Positions 42,134 to 54,509 of a stretch of DNA of 64,000 nt are shown piece after piece. The stretch's first letter is position 1. The number at the start of each line of letters is the position of its first letter. The notes beneath the pieces were generated by a model, which made no database searches, had not been told where the DNA came from, and saw only the letters and a list, made by a program, of their open reading frames with translations. The DNA comes from Buxus sempervirens (lineage: Eukaryota; Streptophyta; Magnoliopsida; Buxales; Buxaceae), in NCBI GenBank assembly GCA_947561395.2, contig OX387183.1, forward strand, positions 11,149,402 to 11,213,401, written 5' to 3'. Both the position numbers and the translations under genes were made by a program.

Positions 42134-45100
42134 TCAGTTATTGTCCCCATCAATATTTGTCTCCAGGTGTGATGCATTAATTATTGTACCAGGCATGTCA
42201 GTCCTAACCAAACTTAGACAATTCTCACCCACTTCAACATTGTCTTCCAAGTTTTGATTACTGAATGGCTCATTGTCCCAGTAACTATCATTGGCCTCAT
42301 CCATATGCTCACCCATATCAAACAAATCTCTCGGTTTTGTCTTCACCACAACATACCACTCGGGTTCAATGGGATCTTGAACATAAAAGACCTGTTGCAC
42401 TTGACATGCCAACACATATGGTTCATCTGTTAGTCGATCACCAGAGTTAAACAACCGTGAGAGGTTGACAAGAGGAAACTTCAATTCATCCACCTTCTTC
42501 CACCTTCCCTCAGTTCTAACATCAACCCAATCACACTTAAATAAAACAATCTTTTGTTGTTCTGAGTATTGCAACTCGATTATATCCTTCAAAACACCAT
42601 AATAATCTATGTCACCATAAATGGGATTTTGATCCCTTGAACTTGCATAACTTGATGTCTTTGCTGTGACAACAACTCCACTATTCTGGGTTTTTACTCC
42701 CTTTTCCCAATCTCTAATGTGAAACTTAAACCCATTAATGATATAACGCTTATAGCGTTTAGCTATTGATTGTGGGCCTTTAGACAAGGAGATAACTTCT
42801 TCCGATATGGCTCTTCCATCATTGATCATCTCTGGCACCTAATGAATGTTTAAGGGAGAAATATAATTAGTATAAAGATTTCTTTTGAACATTCCTTGTT
42901 AAGAAATACTATAGTATTTGATACTTAACACTTTTCTCAAGCCAACTAGAGAATTTCTCATTATGGATTCGCTCTATTTGGCGACGGTTCATTCGACTAG
43001 GATGCAACATCCTAATTTCTTGTACATGCTCACTACAAGGAAATTGACAATAAGAAAATTGCTTATGAAGAGCTCATATTCCATATTTGATGAAAAGAAC
43101 ATAATAGATCAAACTTTGATTATTTGAAAGACTTACTCTAAAAATGAGGTGATGCCATTACTATTGAATAACACATAACGATGTGCTTGTATTTTCTCTA
43201 TTTCACTCAACCGAAATGCTTCTACTTTCCCCAAAGGACGCCCATTTCTTGAGAATATAGATTCTCCAATGTCATCGCTACCATCATAATTTCTTTCAGG
43301 CCGATTGAATCTCGTTTCAACACCTTCTGCAAGGTATCTCGAACAAAAGTTAAGGCATTCATCTGCAAGGTATCCTTCTGCAATGGAACCCTCCGGTTGA
43401 CTTCTGTTTCTCACATAAGATTTCAGTGTATACAAAAACCTAAACGAGAAAGTAAATGAAGACTTGTTTAGGGTAATATCATTTAAAATAATACTAAATA
43501 GAGTGAAACCACCTTTGATCGATACTTACCTTTCAATAGGATACATCCACCGATCTTGAACTGGTCCTCCTAACATACATTCACTAGCTAAATGAATGGG
43601 CAAATGCACCATGACATCGAAGAATGCTGGAGGAAATATTTGCTCTAAGTGACAAAGAGTTAGACCGATTCAATCTTGTAGGCGTCTCAAGTCTTGCTCT
43701 CGACAAACCTTCATGCATAGCTCCCTAAAAAACCCACATAACTCAATAATGATGGAGGATACAATCTTTGGCAAGGCTTTTCTTATAGCCAATGGAAGAA
43801 GTTGTTGCATTAGTACATGACAGTCATGGCTCTTGAGTGCTAATATCTTGCACTCTTTTATTTTCACACGACGAGAAATGTTTGATGAATACCCATCAGG
43901 GACCTTGATATTGTGCAGTACTTTGCAAAACAAGTTCTTCTCATTTTTATCCATTGAAAAGCATGCCGCAGGTAGAAGTATCTTATTAGATCCAGCCAAA
44001 TGTTGTGGATGGAGCTCTGGTCTCAAACCCATCATTTTTAGGTCTTCACGAGCACTTGGATTGTCCTTTGACTTGTGTTCAATGATCAATAAAGTTCCAA
44101 GGATATTGTCACATATGTTCTTCTCAATGTGCATTATGTCTAAATTATGACGTAACAAATTGTGTTTCCAATATGGCAAGTAAAAAAATATGCCCTTCTT
44201 CCTCCAGTTGTATGGTGGATGAATCCTATCCTCTTTCTGTTTTCTTTTTCTACCATTTGTGAGTGAATCATTTTTCCCAAATGTAAGGGTAAAGCCTTCC
44301 AACTGATTTAACACATCAATTCCGGTTGGTGGATTGGGAGCTAATCTATGTTCTTCACTCCCATCAAAAGAATGTTTATTGAACTGAAATTTATGACCAG
44401 CTGGTAGCCATCGACGATGTCCCATATAACAATGCTTTTTTTCCATTTTTTAAGTAGAGTGAGCATGTATCCTTATTGCAACAAGGACAAGCAAATTGTC
44501 CTTTAGTGCTCCATCCTGATAAATTAACATAACCAGGAAAATCACTAATTGTCCATAGCAATGTAGCACGTAACTGGAATGTCTCCTTTTTTGAGGCATC
44601 AAAAGTCTCTACCCCATTTTCCCATAGGTCTTTCAATTCTTCTACCAATGGCTGTAAGTACACATCGATATTATTTCTGGGAGCATTTGGACCAGATATC
44701 AGCAATGATAAAATCATATTAGGTTGCTTCATACACAACCATGGTGGCAAATTATATGGAATGAGAACTACAGGCCACGTGCTATGTGGAATGCCTATGG
44801 TCCTGAATGGGCTAAAGCCATCACTTGCTAAGCCGAGTCTAACATTACGAGGATCAGATGCAAAGGATGGATACCTATGGTCAAATGCCTGCCAAGCAGG
44901 AGAATCCGCAGGATGCTGCATCATTCCATCCTTGGTACGACCCTCATAATCCCACCTCATATCAGCTGATGTCTTGGATGACATGAACAACCTTTGAAGC
45001 CTTGGCTTGAGTGGAAAATGACGTAGAATCTTTGCTGGAATTTTTCTATCCTCATCAGCATTCTTCCATCTTGACATCCCGCAAACATCACAAAATTGTT

Positions 45101-45871
45101 TATGTGTAGACTCCTTCCAAAATAGCATACAATCTTGAGGACATGCGTGTATCTTTTTGTAACTAAGGCCCAGGTCCTTTATTATCTTTTTGGCTTCTAA
45201 AAAACTCTCAGGAACTGCTGATCCGTCAGGTAGTAACTCTCTTAAGTAGTCTAGCAACATAGTAAATGATTTATCAGTCCATCCATTGATACACTTTATA
45301 TGATACAGCCTGACAATAGCAGCTAACTTAGTGAATTTCGTACACCCTGGGATAAACTCCTTATCAGCATCTTTTATCAATCTATTTAATGCATCAACAT
45401 ATGCAATAGGTGGAGTTATTGATTCCTGCTCCTGTCTACCAATATCCTCTACTCCAAGTGACATTCCAAATGCATCATTCAAAAGTCTAGGTATATCATC
45501 CCTATGTTCTGATGTCTCATGTGAGGTATCAACACTAACGGGTGCTGCATGTAGTGATTTTTCACCATGAAAATACCAACGCTTGTAACTCGGTAAAAAA
45601 CCATTACTCATAATGTGAATGAACACCTCAACTGGACCTTGGTACAAGACATTACAACATCTCATACATGGACACTTTAATTTTCCATCATTGGTTACAT
45701 TACGCTCCATGGCAAATTTGATGAAACTTTCTGCTCCAAGCATATATTCAGGACTTAACCTATACAACCCAAGAAGAAACTGAATTAGTTATTGAACTAT
45801 CTATTCTTCAACAATTGGTCCTAAAATTTCAAATTCTTATACCTTGGCTTATCAATCCAACTTCTATCCAT
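42134..45871 (-). pseudogene. TNP2-type CACTA transposase gene, near-complete but broken
   Basis: Exon 1 (45871-45843) starts ATG (MDRSWIDKP). An 83-bp GT...AG intron leads to exon 2 at 45759 (RLSPEYMLGAESFIKFA, transposase-associated domain; CPCMRCCN; later CPQDCMLFWKE and CDVCGMSRW). The catalytic tnp2 region runs to 43530 (DFPGYVNLSGW, HNLLRHNLDIMHIEKNICDN). Exon 3 (43439-~43137) carries DUF4218 (RFLYTLKSYVRNRSQPEGS, then AEGYLADECLNF). A piece at ~43055-42918 reads RMNRRQIERIHNEKF, and the last exon (42838-42134) is DUF4216. Defects are a frameshift in an A-run at ~44438-44446 and an in-frame TGA at ~43668 (LQD*IGLTLCHLE). The transposase would cut and paste CACTA elements; this copy should not make a full protein unless the frameshift is a sequencing error. 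Confidence 0.88.
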
Positions 45872-46786
45872 CTCGTGTTATGACTTCACAGATACCAAAT
45901 ATCTCACAACTTCTATTGGTGCCTGCTCCAAGTACAAAAGATGCATGAAATGTACAAAGGGATAACATCTTCCTAATTTACAATTAACTCAAGTTCAAAA
46001 AACAAATTGGCTTCGAATTGAGTTAAAAATATACATAATTCAGCATAAATCCCTCATAATATATAGAATGGTAGTTTTTTAAAATATAAATATAAAAAGG
46101 AGTTGAAAACGACAGGCTTTAGGTACTTCTAAACAATTTTGGTTCTTACTCGTTAAGACCCATTAATATCAATGCTCAACTAAAACAAACCAACCCATTG
46201 CCTACCATAGATATAAGTCTTCCACAAAATAAAAGTATTGAAAAAGCATTCTACTCTACCTTCCCTTTAATTAAGTGTTATGTGTGTTTCTATTTCCATT
46301 TTTGTTGAGGGAGATTACACAGGTAATTCAAATGGTGTAAGACCTAATAGTTAGGACATGTAGAAGCCTCACCTATGAATTCAAAGTACTCTAACAATTG
46401 CCTTGAAAAGAGAAAAATTAGAGCTTTACATTTGCTACACTAATCTCTAACGTCAACCTAAACTACCCTTTCCACTAATCTTCTTCCTCTTCTCCCAAAC
46501 AGCCAAAACTCCCCCCCATTGTATATCTTATGGGTAACAACTAAATTATTATTAGCATTCTCATACACAAGTCATGGCTGTAGTCATTCAAGTATAGCAT
46601 ATTTTTGCGTTAATGAAAATGAAAGAAGATTTGAAAAGAGAAATCAATGACAGCAGATTTTATATTCAAAAGAAATATCAAATAACATCAAATTTTATAT
46701 TCAAAACATAGCATACAAGAAAAGAATATAAAATAAAGAAATGGATATATATAATTCAGCTGTATGTTGACAGCACTCTTATCTGC
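45872..46786. other. CACTA interior upstream of the TNP2 gene
   Basis: Presumably promoter and leader of the transposase on minus. There is no separate gene, and no clear TATA box is identified. Confidence 0.4.
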
Positions 46787-47164
46787 TTATGATCTTAAAA
46801 TACGATCCCAATGAAAAGGAACTAGATCCTTCTCCACAAAACAGATATCACACAATACTACTCCCCTTTCGCTGCCAAGGGCCATTAACCATAAATCCCT
46901 CTTTGCATGATAAGCCATAAAGTTAGGTTGGGCAGCCATAAAACTCAAACACATACTTTTATTTTCTTCTTTGGGATGAATAAAACTGAGATCCAGTTGG
47001 TAATATGGTACTTTTTGCAAGACTTGACAGATTTCCTCACAGATTTTTCTCCCACATTGCTGGCTATAGGTAACTCTATGAAACACAGAACAATGATTAC
47101 AGTTAAACTCAGTTAAAAAGAAATTCAATAATTCCATAGCTGAGCCAATATCATTTATATACAA
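46787..47164 (-). CDS. Unrecognised 125-residue ORF inside the CACTA (possible captured exon)
   Basis: Open on minus from an ATG at 47164 to a stop at 46787. It contains two CX2C pairs (CNHC and CDIC) and additional cysteines, regular hydrophobic spacing and stretches such as YYQLDLSFIHPKEENKS, CLSFMAAQPNFMAYHAKRD and WLMALGSERGVVLCDICF that look like real protein. It does not resemble the TNP2 or TNPA parts. It may be an exon captured from a host gene or an accessory ORF of the element. I do not know its function. Confidence 0.45.
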   Translation of the reverse strand: MYINDIGSAMELLNFFLTEFNCNHCSVFHRVTYSQQCGRKICEEICQVLQKVPYYQLDLSFIHPKEENKSMCLSFMAAQPNFMAYHAKRDLWLMALGSERGVVLCDICFVEKDLVPFHWDRILRS

Positions 47165-49600
47165 AAATTCAGCATAAAAGCACTAATCAAAAGTTCCTAA
47201 AAACCATATCCCAAAGCTTCATGCCCCTAATCATATGGAGACACTTGTAAACGATTTATCAGTCCACCCACAGAAACCATGCATATACATGAGTGCACAT
47301 AAACAAAAAAGAATGAAGTCAATACAATTGAGCGACAGGATTTGCACAAAATAAGTTAAAACAAAGGTTTTGCATTGAACCATGCTCTTCCTTAACAGGA
47401 AGTATGTCATCCAAGTATGTCTTTACTCATCATTTTAATCACTTCGTCCTTAGATAATTGATAAGAAATCTAATTCAATTGTTTTGTCATACATTTTTTT
47501 TTTGGTGGACAATTGTCTTGTCATACATGGAGCTGCGAACTGTAATTATAAATTGCATGCTATCCACTTGTTTGTTTAGCTGCATTTCACTTTTTTTTTA
47601 AATTTTATTTCATGAATATTGCTCATTGATTTCTTATTCAATGAATCAGTGTCATGATACTGATCTGTAGTCACTCTTGATTTGTGTAAGTTGTGCAGGC
47701 CTTAGGTTGATTTCATTGAGAATTTAAGAGTAAAGAATACTTCATCTGTGGTAAGTCAAAGAAGCTAGCTTCTTCTTTTTAATCTTGATGCTCCTCCTCT
47801 TTTGTAGCAGTAAAAAACTCATTGAATGGAGATTGGCTTCATCGATTTTGGCTGGATATAGAAACCACATAGATTTCAGGGACAGTTTCTAACCTTTTTT
47901 TGTATAAAATTTTTTCAGTTAGTGCATAAAAAGCATCTCACTGAACTTTATTTGGATAGATTGTTGATACTTATATGCTCAACTCAGATTACTGACCAAG
48001 CTAAGCATGAATTTCCTGGAAATCCCAACATAGGTTGAAAATTCTGTACCATTTACCAAACAGAGATCAAGCAAAAGATAGAGATGTCAAAATGATAATG
48101 TTCAAGAAAATGTGTTTGAATTGGTATTTCAAAGAATAGAATACCTATACTTAAGCTTTCTTTAACTTGGTAACACAGGCAGGAAATTCCAATTCAAAAT
48201 CCAGAGGGATCAGGAAACTAGACAATAAGAAGATATCATTTCATCCATCAAAAGTTGAGGAAGAGGATGAATAAACCTCCCAAATTTCTGTAAATATTCT
48301 CCTAAAACAAGCAACAGAATTGGAGTAGTTTTCAATAGGGGAAACGGTTCTTGTAGTCAGCCGAAGCAAAATACAGGGGACCCCGCATGATAAACAAATG
48401 AATAACTTTCACAAATTAACATATAAAAATTAAACTGGAAAAAAACCTGTAAGATTAAAAGGATATGCAGCTTACAGCCCATATTAACGGCAGCTTCAAC
48501 AGAATCATAAGATTAATGAGATATAATACATTAGTTTATGAGATCCCTCCAAACTACAAAATGAAAAAAACAAATGTCATCAATGGTCTCCTACAAAACT
48601 TGCATTTTGCATATTAAAGTGAAGACTAACTAATAGACATGAAAAAAATAGAGCTCCACGTCAACAGCAACTGCAACATAGATATGTTGGAAGCAAAGAG
48701 GCACAAATATATATCTTGATGTAATATAACAAGATTGGAACAATAATCAGATCTCACAATAGGCAATGTATCTCAAAAATTTAACAAAAGAACAAATTAT
48801 CGGTAAAATAAGGATTCGGGAACAAGTAGAAAACGCAATTTCAATTGAAAATCAAGTAATTATGGGAATCTGACCAAAATGATTAAATGATCAGAGAGGG
48901 ATTCCCTACTCACTCGCAAGAAGGGACGAGCTCTTTGAATTGGAAATGATTGTCTTCAAAGTCCTGGAAACAGAACTGTAGACAAGAGAACTCATCTTTC
49001 AGTGCTGCAATTAAGGGTCAAACGAAAAACACAGAGGAAAACTCCTTCAGATATCTTGGTTTAAGGTTTTGGCGTTGACAATAAGCGAGTGTGAAAAAGA
49101 GAACTTTAAGATTTCCTTCTTGTGCTCACAAAAAAGATATGAGGTCCGTGCTATGGGTTCCATGATGAAATAAAGGCATCAGCAAGACTAACTAATAGAC
49201 ATGAAAAAAGACATCCAAGTGAGGCTTAATATCAAACGAGACATGAAAAGTAGAAGAAAACAGAGGAGGCGATTAACAAAGACAGGAAAAAAAATTCAAA
49301 TACATAGCAGATTTCGACGGTCGGCTTTCAGAGTTTATACCTTTCGACAAGGCACGCCGGAGAGCAAAATATCAAACGAGAATGAAGTGAGACAGGGCAC
49401 GTTGGAGACTGAAATATCAAGCCCTACGTCTTCTCGCTAGTATCATTGCCGTGTGCAAGATTCGTTGCGAAAATGAAGTGCGCAGGTTTTGAGAAGCCCT
49501 CCTGTTTTGTTTTTTTTTGAAGACCAGCCCTCCTGTTTTGTTGCCGCGGGAAAGAACACGATCTCATCTTAATTTGTTTTAATCTCTTTCGCGGGAATCA
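47165..49600. other. CACTA interior without recognised gene
   Basis: AT-rich. A Lys/Arg-rich open frame at 49201-49440 is more likely chance. A stretch at 47690-47760 has a splice-like GTGCAG|GCC... border on plus but no following coding frame that I trust. Confidence 0.4.
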
Positions 49601-49608
49601 TCCAAAGT

Positions 49609-50883
49609 ATGGCAATGGTCCGGTCGGGTTTTGAGTAAAACCACAGCTGAACCCAAATGTGACCATTCACATCTATTATTAGAAACCATAGGCAAAATTG
49701 AATTGGGTTTCTTAATAAAAAACCAAAACCGACCAATATAAATCTAACACAAAGCTTAATAGTTTTGTTTAATTTGGTTTCTCCAATTTTAACAATTAAG
49801 GGGTGCAACTTGGTTTGGTTTGGTTCAGGTTTACCTCAACCTAAGACCAAACCTAGGTCTACTACAACCAAAACTAAACCAATCCAAATCAATAACCGAT
49901 TATCCTATCTCGAACAACAAACCAAAATAGAATATAAATAGCTAATACATAAATATCGAATAATTATATTCTATGTATATTTCATATATTCTATATTGTA
50001 AAATTTATTTATAATACAGATACATAAATGGCTAATACATATATATCATATAATCTATATTCAAATGATGCAGGGGAATCCGAGACAGAGAATGTTGAGC
50101 TTTCATATTGCATATTGATGGTGCTGAGATACCATGAGTTGACGGATCAGCACAAAGGCTAGAAGTGACTATGATATTTTCCTAATTAAGGCGGTTTCGA
50201 ATGCGTTTCAGTCTTTTGCCCATAACTTTGGCTACGATTATCAGAATCGCGCATATGACCCTAATTTGGAAATATCTTTTCGGCACACATGCCGTGGGCA
50301 CCAGATATGCTCGGTGGGCATTGTTTATGCCCTCAAATTCTGTTGTCCCCCCCCCCCCTTCCCGAATCACCAATTTTAATTTTTTTTTTGCTATTTTTAG
50401 TAAGTCTTAGATTGTCAATTACCACATGATTTTGAACCCGATTTGGGCTAGGTTTTTGCCAAAATGCTTATTTTATTCCGTATTCCTTAATTTTAAGGGG
50501 TTATTGCTATTTTTAGTAACAGACGAGTTTTGGCTATATAGTCCGGCTTGTGGACTGTTTTTGATGATTACTTGATTAAATAATATTCAGTTGAATCTCA
50601 GAGACGTAGTATCTGTGTTTTAGGGCAAACTGTCTGTATTCTTCCTTGCTAACTATCTGTTCAAACTAGCCTACAGAGTAATTGCTACTCTATCCGGCAT
50701 CATCAACTTAGTTCAAATTGGTTTAAAACTTTATAAATAAAACAAATTCCTAGTTGTTGGTTTCTATAGTATATATATAAAACCAAAACCAAACTGGAAC
50801 TAATAATAAAAACAAAAACTTAGCTAAAATTTTAGTTTGGTAAGGCTTAATTATTTGTTCTAACTGAATCATTTCCATCCCTA
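49609..50883. mobile_element. Possible hAT-like remnant in the CACTA
   Basis: Left TATGGCAATGGTCCGGTCGG and, inverted, right TAGGGATGGAAATG resemble hAT-type ends like those at 28533/33472. AAACCAAA/TTTGGTTT-rich subterminal sequence is at both sides. No convincing 8-bp TSD (ATCCAAAG versus TGTATTAT). It contains the dispersed repeat at 50060-50705. Confidence 0.4.
50060..50705 (+). repeat. Dispersed repeat, inverted copy at 56440-57165
   Basis: Shares with the other copy GATGCAGGGGRATCCGAGACAG, ATACCATGAGTTG, CATAACTTTGGCTACG, GGCTATAKAGTCCGGCTTGTGGACT and TCAGAGACGT in the same order. A C-run (50347-50358) interrupts it. Family unknown; it could be the 3' part or LTR of a retroelement. Confidence 0.7.
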
Positions 50884-50899
50884 TGTATTATTGGTATGA

Positions 50900-51269
50900 T
50901 ATAGTGGAGAACCTTAATGAGCATTGCAATGCCGTTTTAATTAACAACAAACCTCAAGGAATGCAACAAATGCTTTTGAAATTAAAAGCGAACACTAAAG
51001 AATGCTGCAAATGATTTTTAAAATAACGATTTACATTAAGGAATGTTGCAAATGCTTTTTTCATTAACGACGAACATTAAGAAATGTCATAAATGGTTTT
51101 TTTTTAATGGCAAACATTAAAGTACATCACAAATATTTTTTTCATTAGCGACAAACATCAAAGAATGCCTCCAATGTTCATTTTATAGTGGCGAACATCA
51201 AAGTATGTCACCATATGATACATATAGAAACATATATTTATGTCGTCAAAAAACAAATTTTTTGTAGTG
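50900..51269 (-). mobile_element. Orphan CACTA terminus inside the larger CACTA
   Basis: An array of ~50-bp units (AACATTAAGGAATGYYRCAAATG) ends in CAAATTTTTTGTAGTG (51254-51269), a CACTA right end of the family seen at 1735-1908. I could not find the partner left end within the outer element. It may be a nested, left-truncated CACTA that contributed part of the interior. Confidence 0.5.
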
Positions 51270-51419
51270 GATTGAGTAAAACCTTCACATGAAGTGAGAG
51301 TATTTTTTAATTTTCAATTTGCTTAATTTCAACTCTGACGTTAATTTCCTATAGAAGTCACCTTAGATTAGTTATTACATTTTTAATTATTGTGAATTTT
51401 ATTATATTAACACATTTAA

Positions 51420-52215
51420 TTTAATAATTAAGCAACTTTTTTAGCAAACATCACTGTAACTTAATGTTTGCGACGTTTTCTAGCAAACGTCACCAAATTT
51501 TAATATTTGTGATGGTTTGTAGTAAACATCACCATAACTCTTAATATTATTTGTGACATTCTGTACTAAACATCACCTTAATTTCGTATTTGTGACGTTT
51601 GGCACCAAACACCATCACATTTCTCAATATTATTGTGACATTTTGTACCGAATATCACTATAATATTTTATTTGTGGCGTTTTGTAGCAAATAACACCAT
51701 AAGTTCAAAAATATTGTGACATTTTGTAACAAATGTCACCATAATTTAACCTTTGCGATGTTTCGTATCAAATGTCACCAAAATTCTTAATATTATTGTG
51801 ACATTTTATATCAAACATCACTATAATTTTTTATTTTTTGTGACGTTTTGTAGCAAATGTCACCAGAATTTAATATTGTGACGTTTTGCAACAAACATCA
51901 CAATAATCCTAAGTATTATTGTGACGTTTTTCACTAGATATCACTATAATTTTGTCTTTGTGACGTTTTATAGCAAACATCACCATAATTTTTAATATTA
52001 TTGTGACAATTTGGAGCAAATGTCACTATACTTTAATATTTGTGATATTTTTCAATAAATGTCACAATAATTTAATATTATTGTGAAGTTTTCCATTTAA
52101 GCGTCATTAAAAAGGTGATATTAGTGACGTTTCGTTATAAACATCATGAAACTTAACTTTAGTGACGTTTTATCTTAAACATCACCAAATAAACGTCACT
52201 AATGCCCACTTTTCT
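51420..52215. repeat. Right subterminal repeat array of the CACTA
   Basis: About twelve units of ~65-70 bp of the form TTGTGACRTTTTGTANCAAAYRTCACCATAATTT, ending in ACGTCACTAATGCCCAC before the terminus. They mirror the left array. Confidence 0.85.
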
Positions 52216-52222
52216 TGTAGTG

Positions 52223-52277
52223 ACGGCTACTAGCATGGATAAAAACCAGTATCCAAGTATATCCCCTATGAGAGACT
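52223..52277 (-). pseudogene. LINE2 ORF2: short endonuclease segment between two insertions
   Basis: Read on minus SHRGYTWILVFIHASSR, matching LINE1 SHEDKSWLLVFVHASSR (8494-8545). It links the LTR at 52278 and the CACTA at 52222. Confidence 0.85.
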
Positions 52278-52969
52278 TGTTGGGTATCCCTCCTATTGGA
52301 GTGGCCCAACCTTTGTGGGCCAATTTGGCCCAAGTTAGAGCCCAATACTATTGCTGCCCTAATTGTTATCAGGTTAAACAAAAACAAGGGTTATGCTGCT
52401 GTTACGTTGAGTTAAGGTTAGAAGACAAGAAGCCAAAAAGAGAAAAAGAAAATGGAGATTTGGCAGGTTTTTTCTGTCACAGAGCAGTCTTCATCAAATT
52501 GAGATCTACAGAGTTGGAATGGTTGGATCGAGCTGGTTTTTGGATATGTGTTTCAACACTCATTGTTCTATAATCTGAACGGTGGAGATCGGAAACAAAG
52601 GCCTCTAGCTTGATCCGAATTGATCAAATCTGAAACTGCAGGTTTTGTTGAGTGAGTTTTTCTTCACTTGTTTCTCTCTTTTTGTTGCCAAGACCTTGCT
52701 CTTGAAGATGATTGTTAAAATGTTGATGATGCATACCTTTAGATGTATCTAGAGAGAAATTTTTGGTTGTACCCATTATTAAGAATAGTGGAAGTGATTT
52801 GGGCGTGTTGCCTCGTGGGGTTTTTACTCTTCACTTTGAAGAGGTTTTCCCCACGTTAAAATTGTTGTGTTGTAGGGTTTCTTCTTATTGTTCAGTTGCT
52901 TTATGATTTGCATTGGACTGTTTTGGGAGAGCTTTTTTGTTTGATTTCCATTGCAGCCGCTTCTTAACA
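52278..52969 (+). mobile_element. Copia-like solo LTR (692 bp) in the LINE2 endonuclease
   Basis: TGTTGGGTATCC...TTCTTAACA flanked by the perfect duplication AGACT (52273-52277/52970-52974). The insertion interrupts NSWSITMQV|SHRG. No ORF with domains; the 123-codon open frame at 52202-52573 crosses the element border and is not a gene. Plus orientation is assumed from the TGTTGG start. Confidence 0.88.
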
Positions 52970-53246
52970 AGACTTGCATAGTAATAGACCAACTATTTGA
53001 ATCTAATACCAAAATATCAACCACCTGCTTCCATAAAACCAAAATACCTTCCCGGTGATCAGCAGCAAGAATAACAAAGAAATTAGTAAGACCGAGTTTT
53101 TTTGCAATTTTTTGGGCCAGATTAGAATTGGCAAGAGTTCCTGATAACAAAAGAATTTGCGGTTTGTGCCGCCAAAATTGTTCCCTTAAATGTGCCTGAG
53201 TAATAGCCTGCCCCAAGCCACTACAATTCCAAAAAAGAACCTTCAT
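52970..53246 (-). pseudogene. LINE2 ORF2: endonuclease N-terminal part
   Basis: ATG at 53246 begins MKVLFWNCSGLGQAITQAHL, then PQILLLSGTLAN (LINE1 has LLLLSETFA; the glutamate is replaced by glycine, removing a catalytic acid), AADHREGILVLW and NSWSITMQV. The ATG overlaps the ORF1 stop as ATGA (53246-53243). Confidence 0.85.
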
Positions 53247-53859
53247 TTAGGAGGATCTGAGATGTCGCGAATTTGAATCGAGGAAGATGTCACAGATAGT
53301 TTCCGCTTCTTAATCAGGTCTCCATCTCCTCCGAGCGGTTCTTTACTTGAGGTCTGCCTAGAAACCATTGTCTCCATGTCATGATCATTTCTTGACTTTA
53401 TCCGACGCCTACATGCTTGAGCTTTCATCTTAGTAGGACTACGATCAATGGTAATAACTAGATGAGGAGTGGCAATCAACTTCGTACTAGACTGTGTCAA
53501 CATATCATGTTTATCAAAAGGGAAAAAGTCAGTCCATAGTAGATTAAAGTTGAAGGCTTGAGTGGACGATGGTTGGGATGATGTCCGATGGGTCTGAAAA
53601 GTAAATGGTGTGTTTGGGCCCATTGTCGACGTGGGCTGGAAACTAGATGAGGGTAATAATACTGGTGAGTCCTTAAGTGGGGCTGGGCGGAGGGGTGGTT
53701 CCGATGAAATGTTGGACCTTCTTGAAAAGGACTCAGGATCTTGGGCTTGGGCCCAAGAGACATCCGTCGAAGTCGACCAAGATGCTGAGTGAGTTGACTC
53801 AGCCAGATTATTGGAACTCCTTCGTCTTCCTTGTCTGGCTAGAGACGATGATGTTTCAC
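53243..53859 (-). pseudogene. LINE2 ORF1: C-terminal Pro/Ser- and basic-rich part
   Basis: Open on minus 53623-53243 (GPNTPFTFQTHRTSSQPSS..., IATPHLVITIDRSPTKMK..., KKRKLSVTSSSIQIRDIS) with a neighbouring frame at 53763-53497, so one frameshift is likely. It is low-complexity, as usual between the ORF1 zinc knuckle and ORF2 in plant L1. It is homologous to LINE1 2200-2545. Confidence 0.7.
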
Positions 53860-54509
53860 TGTTGAGAGGTGATATAAAATCACTTCTCCTTATGTTTTTT
53901 TGTTCTCTTGGGACTTGTTACTTTATATGAGGGTATTCATGTAAATGGTAGCAATAAAGTTTATATATCATTAGTGTGGTACATGAGAGGGGCTCTCTCA
54001 TGTGGGTTATAAGACACTAGATGGGGTTCTATTAAGAGAGAGAGTGAGAAGAAGAGGAGAGAGAAAGAGAAGAGACAAGGGTTTTCTCTACAAGGGTTTT
54101 CACCATTCCATCTCTTGCAAGGTTTGTTCCAAGTTATTTGGGGGTTCTTTCATAATTGTTTGGGGTTACAAACATATTGTGGAAGGTTGCATATTGTGGG
54201 ATTGGGTGAATGTTTTATGTGTCAAGCTTGTAGAGAGGTAAGTCTTCTAAATCCTCTCTTGTTGTAATCTTTTGCATTGATAGTGGAGTTCCATCTTGCC
54301 GGATTGCCCGTGGACGTAGGCCTTAGTGCCGAACCATGTTAAATCTCGTCTCTTGTTTGTGGTTGCGCTTCTATTTCATTTTCTTACACACTTAGTGGCT
54401 AGTTTACACTTTGTTTGTGTGTTTGGTGTATTACCATTACTTTGTTGGGTTGTTTGAACTTCAAAGTATTAGGTAAATCATTCACTAGTGGTGGGACTTC
54501 ACCACAACA
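53860..54509 (+). mobile_element. Copia-like solo LTR (650 bp) in LINE2 ORF1
   Basis: TGTTGAGAGG...CACAACA flanked by the perfect duplication TTCAC (53855-53859/54510-54514). It contains the plant copia leader-type words GCCGGATTGCCCGTGGACGT and GCCGAACCATGTTAAATC in plus orientation. TATA-like TTTATATATC is at 53961-53970. Confidence 0.88.

Larger units (their letters stand above)
37736..52222 (-). mobile_element. Complete-ended CACTA (En/Spm) transposon, 14.5 kb
   Basis: The left terminus CACTACACGAAATGTAC (37736) and right terminus ...TTTCTTGTAGTG (ending 52222) form imperfect inverted ends. The 3-bp duplication ACG flanks it (37733-37735/52223-52225). The insertion splits the LINE2 endonuclease between HASSR and LDTQLS exactly. 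Subterminal arrays of GTGACGTTT/AACGTCAC words fill 37756-38560 and 51420-52215. It carries a TNP2-type transposase and a TNPA-like gene, both on minus, a captured BAHD fragment, and further nested repeats. Confidence 0.92.

Noticed and set aside
43031..43050. CACTACAAGG at 43031 as the left end of the orphan inner CACTA
   Set aside because: It does not match the CACTACAAAAAATTTG terminus expected, it lies in the TNP2 gene region, and no subterminal repeats follow it.
49201..49440. Lys/Arg-rich 79-codon plus frame in the CACTA
   Set aside because: Its composition follows A/G-rich DNA; there are no relatives or motifs that I can see, and it is not in the order of known CACTA genes.
52202..52573. 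123-codon plus frame starting at the CACTA edge
   Set aside because: It crosses the TSD into a copia-like solo LTR; it is a junction artefact.
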